Below the pieces are notes generated by a model. It searched no databases. It was not told the origin of the DNA and saw only the letters and a list, made by a program, of their open reading frames with translations. 8,739 nt of DNA, from positions 1 to 8,739 of the forward strand of contig SCTE01000480.1 in assembly GCA_004298915.1 (NCBI GenBank). Reading direction: 5' to 3'. The position numbers and the translations under genes were made by a program. Of this stretch, positions 1 through 5,790 are shown one piece after another. The DNA is from Chloroflexota bacterium (lineage in GTDB: Bacteria; Chloroflexota; Limnocylindria; Limnocylindrales; CSP1-4). Each line of letters begins with the position of its first letter. The first letter of the stretch is position 1.

Positions 1-1
1 G

Positions 2-421
2 CGGGGCATCGTGGACCTCGGGCCCACCGCGCCGGTCGACGATGTCGCGCCACTCGACGAGCCGCTGGCCGAGGCCTTTCGTGCCGGGACGCTGACGCTC
101 GGTTGGGACGGCGACCTCGAGCGGATCATCATCGAGGCCCGGGCGATCACGGACGAGGACGATGAGGACCTCGAGGACGATGACGACGAAGCGGCCGACG
201 ACGAGTCCGTGGCCGCCGCGATCGAGCAGCTGCTCGCCACCGATGACGTCAACGGCCCCGATGTGCTGCGCGTCCACCTGAGCGCCGTGCAGGCACGCTC
301 GTTCGTCGAGCGCGCGCTCCGAGTGGTTCGTTCGGGCCGGCCGCCCTGCCCGCTGTGCGGCAACCCGCTCGACCCGCAGGGGCACATCTGCCCGCGCCGG
401 AACGGCCAGTACGTCAACTGA
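2..421 (+). CDS. DUF3090 family protein (C-terminal part, cut by window start)
   Basis: The reading frame is open from the first bases, so the N-terminus lies outside the window; the GTG at 11 is internal, not the start. About 139 codons remain, ending at TGA 419-421. The C-terminal block is diagnostic: GPDVLRVHL, then QARSF, then GRPPCPLCGNPLDPQGHICP. It matches my memory of the DUF3090 family (the mycobacterial Rv2134c type, usually about 190 residues). The CPLCG and GHIC elements could form a small metal site, but the function is unknown. Before it runs an acidic stretch at roughly 139-210, rich in Asp and Glu (for example DEDDEDLEDDDDE), longer than I would expect for the family. In mycobacteria this gene stands between a phosphomutase-like gene and the SCO1664-family gene; the second of these follows here without a gap. 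Family call is secure, role is not. Confidence 0.88.
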   Translation, partial: RGIVDLGPTAPVDDVAPLDEPLAEAFRAGTLTLGWDGDLERIIIEARAITDEDDEDLEDDDDEAADDESVAAAIEQLLATDDVNGPDVLRVHLSAVQARSFVERALRVVRSGRPPCPLCGNPLDPQGHICPRRNGQYVN

Positions 422-425
422 GGCG

Positions 426-1154
426 CTGATCGCGGACGCCGCCACGATCCGGGGACTCCGGGAGGGAGATCTCGAGGTCCTCGGCAGGCTGCCCGGCTCG
501 TCGAACCAGGCCCTCGTGGTCCTCGTCCATCATCCGGAGCTCGATGCGCCGTTCCACGCCGTCTACAAGGCCACGATGGCCGAACGGCCACTGTTCGACT
601 TTCCGCCCGGGACGCTCGCCCACCGCGAGGTGGCCGCGTTCGTCGTCTCCGAAGCGCTCGGCTGGCGAATCGTGCCGCCCACGGTCCTGCGCGATGGACC
701 GTTCGGCGAGGGCATGGTCCAGCAGTGGGTCCACGTGGACACGTCGGCCGATGTCGTCGGCATGATCGTCGGACCGACGGCCCCGGACGCGCGATTGCGG
801 CGCATGGCGGTCTTCGATGCCATCGTCAACAACACCGATCGAAAGGGCGGGCATGTCCTTCCCGTTCCGGGCGGCCACGTGTTCGGGGTCGACCACGGCG
901 TGACCTTCTCGACCGAGCCGAAGCTGCGGACGGTGCTCTGGGGCTGGGCCGGTGACGAGCTCGACGATGACCTCGTCGCGGGGATCGAGCGGGTCCGCGA
1001 CGGGATCTCGGGCGAACTCGGTGATGCGCTGCGGTCCCTCCTGGCGCGTCCCGAGGTGACCGCGACACGGCGCCGCTGCGTGGCGCTCCTCAAGCGCGGG
1101 CGCTTCCCGGTCCCCGGCCGCAACTGGCCACCGGTCCCCTATCCCCTGTTCTGA
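426..1154 (+). CDS. SCO1664 family protein (kinase-like fold, function unknown)
   Basis: The product matches the SCO1664 family (mycobacterial Rv2133c). With translation from 426, visible blocks are GLREGDLEVLGRLPGSSN near residue 10, AVYK at 45-48, ERPLFDFPPGTLAHREVA at 53-70, VPPTVLRDGPFGEGM at 83-97, NNTDRKGGH at 135-143, GVDHG at 154-158 and LWGWAGDEL at 171-179. The lysine in AVYK, the N-DRK-GH loop and the later DHG resemble the ATP-binding and catalytic points of HipA/PI3-kinase-like folds, so phosphotransfer is a reasonable guess, unproven. The start is a problem. The frame has a TGA at 279 and then no ATG, GTG or TTG until GTG 516, which would remove the conserved N-terminal block. 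I therefore placed the start at CTG 426, just after the DUF3090 stop; a conservative annotation would be 516-1154. Translation probably depends on coupling to the upstream gene. Confidence 0.85.
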   Translation: MIADAATIRGLREGDLEVLGRLPGSSNQALVVLVHHPELDAPFHAVYKATMAERPLFDFPPGTLAHREVAAFVVSEALGWRIVPPTVLRDGPFGEGMVQQWVHVDTSADVVGMIVGPTAPDARLRRMAVFDAIVNNTDRKGGHVLPVPGGHVFGVDHGVTFSTEPKLRTVLWGWAGDELDDDLVAGIERVRDGISGELGDALRSLLARPEVTATRRRCVALLKRGRFPVPGRNWPPVPYPLF

Positions 1155-1205
1155 GGACCGCGTCGGCGGCATCCGGATCGGGCACGATACGGCCGTGGAG
1201 AGCTC

Positions 1206-2765
1206 GTGAGTTCGGCCGATCACCTGCTGGCACTCGATGTCGGGACGCAGAGCGTCCGCGCCCTGCTGTTCGATCCGCGGGGCACGCTCGTGGCGATGGG
1301 CCGCGTGGCCGTCGAGCCGTACGTGTCGCCGCAACCGGGCTGGGCCGAGCAGGATCCGGACGTCTGGTGGAACGCGATCGGCGAGGCATGCCGCCTCCTC
1401 TGGGCCAACCCGGCGGCGCGCCCCGATGCCGTCGCGGGCGTCGCCCTCACGACCCAGCGCGTCACGATCGTGGTGGCCGACGAGGACGGCACGCCGCTTC
1501 GACCCGCCATCGTCTGGCTCGACCAGCGCCAGACCGATGACCTGGCACCGATCGGCGGGGCCTGGGGGCTGGCCTTCCGGGCGGCCCGCGTCGCCGATAC
1601 GGTCGCCCGCTTCCAGGCCGACTGCGAGGCGAACTGGATTGAGCGCCACGAGCCGGCCGTATGGCGTCGAATCAAGCGCTATGGGGTGCTGTCCTCGTGG
1701 CTCACGGCGCGCATGGTGGGCCGCTGGGTCGACTCCTCGGCCGCCCAGGTCGGCTACCTGCCGTTCGACTTCAAGCGCTCGCGATGGGCCGCTCGCCTCG
1801 ACTGGAAGTGGCAGGTCGCGCCGTTCGACCGATCGCGGCTCCCGGAGCTCGTGGACCCCACGGAACCGCTCGGCGAGCTGACCGCGGCCGCGGCAGGGCA
1901 CCTCGGCGTCGCCGCCGGGATCCCGATGATCGCGTCCGCCGGCGACAAGCAGGCAGAGGCCCTCGGCGCGGGTGCCGTGACCCCGGACGTGGCAGCCCTG
2001 TCCTTCGGCACCACGGCCACGATCGGGACGACCCACCGGAAGTATCTCGAGGCGATCCCGTTGGTGCCTCCCTACCCTGCCGCCTTCCCGGGCGCGTGGT
2101 TGGTGGAGCTCCAGGTCCTGCGCGGCTTCTGGATGGTGGAATGGTTCAAGCGCGAGTTCGGGGCCGACGAGGTCGCCCGCGGGGCGGCGAGCGACATCCC
2201 TCCCGAGGCCCTCTTCGAGGAGCTGCTGGCGGCCTCACCACCCGGCTCGATGGGCCTCGTGCTCCAGCCGTACTGGATGCCCGGGGTTCGTTTCCCGGGA
2301 CCCGAGGCCAAGGGCGCGATCGTGGGCTTCGGCGACGTCCACGGGCGGGCGCACGTGTATCGGGCCATCCTGGAAGGACTCGCCTATGGCCTGCGCGAAG
2401 GGGCCGAGCGAACCGTCCGGAAGAGCGGAATCGGGATCCGCGAACTTCGCGTGTCGGGAGGCGGCTCCCAGTCGCGGGCGGCCGTCCAGCTGTTCGCCGA
2501 TGTCTTCGGCATCCCGGCGAGCCGCCCGCATACCCACGAGGCCGCGGGCCTCGGGGCCGCGATCGATGCCGCGGTGGGGGTCGGGATCCATCCCGACGCA
2601 CTCGCCGCGGTGGCCGACATGGTCCGGATCGGCGACCGGTTCGAACCCGCCCGCGAGGCCAGCCGGATCTACGAGGACCTGTACCGCTCGGTCTACCTCG
2701 CGATGTACGACCGGCTCCGACCCCTTTACCAGGAGATCCGACGGATCACCGGCTATCCGAAGTGA
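1206..2765 (+). CDS. FGGY-family carbohydrate kinase
   Basis: This is a full-length sugar kinase of 519 residues, normal for the family, that transfers phosphate from ATP to a polyol or sugar in the cytoplasm. The first ATPase-fold domain opens with LALDVGTQSVRALLFD at 8-23, the phosphate-binding loop. VWLDQR follows at 103-108, and ASAGDKQAEALGAG at 243-256 carries the likely catalytic base Asp247. The C-terminal domain shows ALSFGTTATIG at 264-274, VSGGGSQS at 416-423 and HEAAGLGAA at 444-452. The GTG start at 1206 has a GGAG element at 1197-1200. The gene begins 51 bp after the SCO1664 gene, probably in the same transcript. The substrate cannot be read from the sequence; my impression is closeness to YgcE-like FGGY proteins rather than to glycerol or xylulose kinases. 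Its last 20 bases overlap the 3' end of the convergent methyltransferase. Confidence 0.93.
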   Translation: MSSADHLLALDVGTQSVRALLFDPRGTLVAMGRVAVEPYVSPQPGWAEQDPDVWWNAIGEACRLLWANPAARPDAVAGVALTTQRVTIVVADEDGTPLRPAIVWLDQRQTDDLAPIGGAWGLAFRAARVADTVARFQADCEANWIERHEPAVWRRIKRYGVLSSWLTARMVGRWVDSSAAQVGYLPFDFKRSRWAARLDWKWQVAPFDRSRLPELVDPTEPLGELTAAAAGHLGVAAGIPMIASAGDKQAEALGAGAVTPDVAALSFGTTATIGTTHRKYLEAIPLVPPYPAAFPGAWLVELQVLRGFWMVEWFKREFGADEVARGAASDIPPEALFEELLAASPPGSMGLVLQPYWMPGVRFPGPEAKGAIVGFGDVHGRAHVYRAILEGLAYGLREGAERTVRKSGIGIRELRVSGGGSQSRAAVQLFADVFGIPASRPHTHEAAGLGAAIDAAVGVGIHPDALAAVADMVRIGDRFEPAREASRIYEDLYRSVYLAMYDRLRPLYQEIRRITGYPK

Positions 2766-3411
2766 GGATCGGGCGCTCGAAGACCAGGAGTCGCCATGAG
2801 CCGACGGGCGTGCTGCTCACCGGGACGAGGCCGGCCGCGCGCGCCAGGGCCCGGACCCGCTCATGCGGGTGCGCATGGATCCGAAGGTCGGACCGGGTCA
2901 CCCATTCCCAGACGTTGATGGCACGGATCACGAGCCGGGCGACCCAGATGTCCGGCGGAATCGTGATGGCCAGGCGTCGCCGGGTCCGCTCCGCGGCTCG
3001 GCCGACGAGGGCATCGACATCCGGGTAGCAGCACACGACACGATCGAGCGCCACGAGGTCGGCCGGCTCGATGTCGGCGGCCAGGGCCACGAAGTCACCG
3101 TGTCGGAAGGTGACCCGGTCGGTCAGGCCCCGGGAGGCTGCTGCCTCCTGGGCCGCGGCCAGGTACCCGGACGACGCGTCGATGTCCGTGGCCGAGCTGG
3201 CGCCCCGCTCCAGGAGAAGGTGATGGACCGCGCCGACCCCGCCGCCGATGTCCAGGACCGTCAGGCCCGCGACGCTCGGACGCGACAGGGCATCGGCCAG
3301 GGCCTTCGAGGCTCGCCCCGGGCCGCGGCGGCGGTACAGGCGCAACTCGGACGCCGCGAAGTCCGCGTCGAAGGCCTCGTCATAACAGCAGGAACAGCCG
3401 GGCTGTGGCAT
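2746..3411 (-). CDS. Class I SAM-dependent methyltransferase
   Basis: Encodes 221 residues from ATG 3411-3409. A Rossmann-type SAM site is clear: VLDIGGGVGAVHHLLL at 52-67 (motif I), ATDIDASSGYL at 74-84 (motif II acidic residue), FRHGDFVAL at 102-110 and ADLVALDRVVCCYPD at 117-131. It therefore methylates some substrate using S-adenosylmethionine; the substrate is unknown. The N-terminus is cysteine-rich (PGCSCCYDEAFD at 4-15) and a second CC pair sits in the core, which might bind metal or suit a redox-sensitive role. A TTG at 3504 would add 31 residues, but that extension is low-complexity and would run through the best promoter match, so I prefer 3411. No good Shine-Dalgarno precedes the ATG; TACCCT lies six bases upstream, so a leaderless transcript is possible. 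It converges on the FGGY kinase with overlapping 3' ends. Confidence 0.9.
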   Translation of the reverse strand: MPQPGCSCCYDEAFDADFAASELRLYRRRGPGRASKALADALSRPSVAGLTVLDIGGGVGAVHHLLLERGASSATDIDASSGYLAAAQEAAASRGLTDRVTFRHGDFVALAADIEPADLVALDRVVCCYPDVDALVGRAAERTRRRLAITIPPDIWVARLVIRAINVWEWVTRSDLRIHAHPHERVRALARAAGLVPVSSTPVGSWRLLVFERPILTSDSR

Positions 3412-3477
3412 CGCTAGAGGGTAATTCGGATCAGGGCGAGGGTGGAGGCCGATCGGCGCGCCATCGACCGGGCCATC

Positions 3478-3504
3478 GTTATACGAATGACCACCGGCCG
3501 GCAA
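3478..3504 (-). promoter_or_regulatory. Candidate promoter of the methyltransferase
   Basis: On the - strand, TTGCCG (3504-3499) is followed after 15 bases by TATAAC (3483-3478). The -10 matches five of six consensus bases, which stands out in DNA this GC-rich; the -35 matches four of six and the spacing is a little short. It would start transcription about 60 bases before ATG 3411. The 178-bp gap is divergent, so it must also serve the small + strand gene at 3590. For that direction I see only TTGACG at 3532-3537, overlapping the palindrome TGACGTCA (3533-3540), without a convincing -10. Confidence 0.35.
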
Positions 3505-3589
3505 CGAGACCGAATGGCAGCGATGCGAGCGTTGACGTCACGAGCAGGGTGGGCATGGGACCCGCCACTCGAACGCGAAGGTGACGAAC

Positions 3590-3718
3590 GTGCACGAACA
3601 CCCGGTCGGTATCCGGCCGCTCGGCTGGCTCCCGGGCTTCCTGCTTGCCCTGCCACTCGCCATCGTCTGGGTCATCGGGGCCCTGATGGCGCCCCACGTC
3701 GACGGTCCAGCTGCCTAG
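3590..3718 (+). CDS. Small single-span membrane protein (42 aa), unrecognised
   Basis: A short reading frame starts at GTG 3590 and stops at TAG 3716-3718. An AAGGTG element at 3578-3583 lies six bases before the start, good Shine-Dalgarno spacing; an earlier in-frame GTG at 3581 is possible but has no such site. The product begins MHEHPVGIRPLGWLPG and continues with one hydrophobic segment, about residues 13-33 (LPGFLLALPLAIVWVIGALM), ending in a short polar tail. It would sit in the cytoplasmic membrane. I recognise no family. Its stop codon interlocks with that of the ABC permease on the other strand: both use the CTAG at 3715-3718. This compact tail-to-tail arrangement, the ribosome site and the clean membrane segment make it a likely real gene missed because of size. 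Chance hydrophobicity remains possible. Confidence 0.55.
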   Translation: MHEHPVGIRPLGWLPGFLLALPLAIVWVIGALMAPHVDGPAA

Positions 3719-4722
3719 GCGCGAACCTCCTGGCGCATGAACATGATGTAGGCGGCGGCAAAGCAGGCCGCCGTGAGCGCCACGAGCGACACGAGGTGCG
3801 GCCAGACGAGGAGAGCGCTCTGGTCGAACGACAGCAACTGGCCCTGTGCCTGCTGTTGCCATTGCTGCCACTGGCCGACGGTGGTCGGCGTGGACACCGT
3901 GGTGACCGACGGATTCAGGAGCACCGCGGATGCCTCCTGGTAGAGCGTCAGCGGGAGGAGTCGGGCGATCGTCGCGGACAGCGCTGACAGGGAGACGAAC
4001 TCCTCGGCCGTTGCCGCGCTGGCCACCGGCGCCAGGACCCCCGCGATCAGGCTGATGATCAACTGGCCGAAGATCGCCACCAGCAGCCAGACGCCGAAGC
4101 CCACGAGGGCAGCCGTGGCCGCTCGCCGGATCACGACCGAGAGCAGCAGCCCGAAGGCCAGCCACAGGCTGACCCACAGGATCGTCAGCACGACCCAGGC
4201 AAGGAGCCGAACCACCTCGTCGGGGCTCGGAATGATCCCGAGCCGGACGATCCCGAAGCCCGAGATCACCCCGACCACCGCGAGCAGCACGACGGTGATC
4301 GCCGCGAGCCCTGCCGTGAACTTGCCGTTCACGACGTCGTCGCGATAGATCGGCTGGGACAGCAGGCGCGGCAGGGTGCCGTCGGTTCGTTCGCTGTTGA
4401 TCGCATCGAAGGCAAACGCCACGCCGAGCAACGGGGCCACGATCCCGACGAAGTTGAAGACGTTGGGGATCGGCACGCTGCTCGGGCTGAACAGGAACAG
4501 GGCGAGGAACGCGTTTCGCGTGTCCGTTACCTGCGACGCCACGGAGCGGATCGCATCGGAGGCGAAGTAGAGCGGAACGATCGCGGCGGCCCCGAGCACC
4601 AGCAGCAGGACGATGAACCTGGCACTGGAGATGTGGTCGCTGAATTCCTTGCGCGCCACGATCCGCCAGCCTGCGGACCGACCCTCCAGGCCCGGCTCCA
4701 GGGCCCTCGTGTCCGTCGTCAT
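3715..4722 (-). CDS. ABC-2 type transporter permease
   Basis: Encodes 335 residues forming the membrane part of the transporter encoded with the next two genes to the right. It has the classic ABC-2 layout. A short cytoplasmic N-terminus with RKEFSDHISSARF (24-36), a coupling-helix-like region, leads into a first membrane helix near 36-54. A cytoplasmic block with FDAINSERTDGTL and LSQPIYRDDV (105-130) is followed by helices near 135-158, 172-197 and 203-230 and a last one near 307-330. The NSER-DGTL-LLSQPI signature is typical of NosY-like and gliding-type ABC-2 permeases. A loop before the last helix is glutamine-rich (QWQQWQQQAQGQ, 284-295), an unusual feature probably facing outside. ATG 4722 overlaps the ATPase stop as ATGA, so translation is coupled. 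Export or membrane remodelling is likely; the substrate is unknown. Confidence 0.93.
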   Translation of the reverse strand: MTTDTRALEPGLEGRSAGWRIVARKEFSDHISSARFIVLLLVLGAAAIVPLYFASDAIRSVASQVTDTRNAFLALFLFSPSSVPIPNVFNFVGIVAPLLGVAFAFDAINSERTDGTLPRLLSQPIYRDDVVNGKFTAGLAAITVVLLAVVGVISGFGIVRLGIIPSPDEVVRLLAWVVLTILWVSLWLAFGLLLSVVIRRAATAALVGFGVWLLVAIFGQLIISLIAGVLAPVASAATAEEFVSLSALSATIARLLPLTLYQEASAVLLNPSVTTVSTPTTVGQWQQWQQQAQGQLLSFDQSALLVWPHLVSLVALTAACFAAAYIMFMRQEVRA

Positions 4723-5786
4723 TGCCCGACCTCCGTGGTGGTGCCGGCAACGGCCATCCCGGCAACGGCGGTGCGATAGATGTCGTCGAGCGATGCCTCG
4801 AGCACGCGCAGCGACGTGAGGCGAAGCCCGCGCTCGAGGACGGCCCGGAGCAACGCCTCGCGGACGCGGCCCGATGCATCAGCGGGCGACACGGCCACGT
4901 GCCAGGACGAGCTCGCCGCGTTCCAGTCCACCGCCGCGACGCCATCGAACGATGCCAGCAGGGCCCGCGTGGCCGGATCGTCGGCGACTTCGGCGTCCCC
5001 CGCGATCGCGACTTCGAGATGCGCGGCCGCGCCGCCGAACTGGGCTGCAAGCTCCGGGACCGTACCCAGACCGATGAGGCGTCCTGCCGCGAAGATCCCG
5101 ACCCGGTCGCAGACCGACTGGACCTGGCCCAGGAGATGGCTCGACAGGAGGATCGTCATGCCCCGGTCCCGGACCAGCGAGCGGAGCAGATCGAGGATCT
5201 CGACGACGCCGATCGGATCGATCGAGGTCGTAGGCTCGTCGAGAATCAGGACATCGGGATCCTTCAGCAGCGCATCGGCGATCCCGAGACGCTGGAGCAT
5301 GCCGCGCGAGTACGTATCCGTCGCCGTGTCCGCACGACCGGCGAGCCCGACCTGCTCCAGGACGTGGCCGATCCGCTCCTCGGTCTCGTCGGCCGCGAGG
5401 CCGTTCAGCTCGGCCGTGTAGCGCAGGTTCTCGCGGCCGGTGAGATTGCCGTAGAAGCCGACCGCGTCCGGCAGGTAGCCGACCCGGCGCTTGACCTCGA
5501 GCGGCCGGCGGGCCGGATCGAGGCCGACCACGCGAGCGGTGCCGCCCGATGGCTCGGTGAGGCCCAGGAGCATGAGGATCGTGGTCGTCTTGCCGGCGCC
5601 GTTCTGGCCCAGGAGGCCGAAGATCTCGCCGGTCCGCACCTCGAGGTCGAGGACATCCACGGCCACGAAGTCGCCGTAGCGCTTGGTGAGCGCGCGGGTC
5701 CGGATCGGCGAGGTCGAGGCAGGCGACGCGGCTGCGGGCGTCGACCGGCGCCGCCGCGACGGGCGGGCCGGGGCGATGTCAGTCAC
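4719..5786 (-). CDS. ABC transporter ATP-binding protein
   Basis: Encodes 355 residues from GTG 5786-5784, four bases after the TAA of the NEW3 gene. The nucleotide-binding domain has Walker A GLLGQNGAGKTTT at 57-69, a Q-loop region near GYLPD (103-107), signature YSRGMLQR at 159-166 in place of the usual LSGGQ, Walker B VLILDEPT at 179-186 and the switch histidine in LSSHLL at about 217. The sequence SIDPIG follows Walker B where SGLDP is common. About 28 residues of Arg/Ala/Pro/Ser-rich sequence precede the domain, and roughly 110 residues follow it, as in CcmA/NatA-type ATPases with a regulatory tail. It powers the permease encoded immediately downstream. A frame extension to ATG 5828 would overlap the preceding gene and adds only a Gly/Ser-rich stretch, so I rejected it. 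Confidence 0.93.
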   Translation of the reverse strand: MTDIAPARPSRRRRSTPAAASPASTSPIRTRALTKRYGDFVAVDVLDLEVRTGEIFGLLGQNGAGKTTTILMLLGLTEPSGGTARVVGLDPARRPLEVKRRVGYLPDAVGFYGNLTGRENLRYTAELNGLAADETEERIGHVLEQVGLAGRADTATDTYSRGMLQRLGIADALLKDPDVLILDEPTTSIDPIGVVEILDLLRSLVRDRGMTILLSSHLLGQVQSVCDRVGIFAAGRLIGLGTVPELAAQFGGAAAHLEVAIAGDAEVADDPATRALLASFDGVAAVDWNAASSSWHVAVSPADASGRVREALLRAVLERGLRLTSLRVLEASLDDIYRTAVAGMAVAGTTTEVGQ

Positions 5787-5790
5787 CCCG

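Noticed and set aside
414..2036. Long open frame on the - strand (540 codons)
   Set aside because: It lies antisense to the SCO1664 gene and the FGGY kinase, both of which show conserved motifs. Its translation is Arg/Gly/Asp-rich with no motif; long antisense frames are expected in GC-rich DNA.
1661..3028. Long + strand frame (455 codons) inside the kinase and methyltransferase region
   Set aside because: It overlaps the kinase in another frame and runs antisense through the methyltransferase; the product is Arg/Gly/Pro-rich and without domains.
3412..3504. N-terminal extension of the methyltransferase from TTG 3504
   Set aside because: The added 31 residues are low in conservation signals, use a rare start codon and would cross the best -10 match (TATAAC); ATG 3411 begins right before the cysteine-rich domain start.
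3479..5050. Long - strand frame (523 codons) over the ABC genes
   Set aside because: It is an alternate frame of the permease and the ATPase C-terminus, which have clear motifs and coupled start/stop signals.
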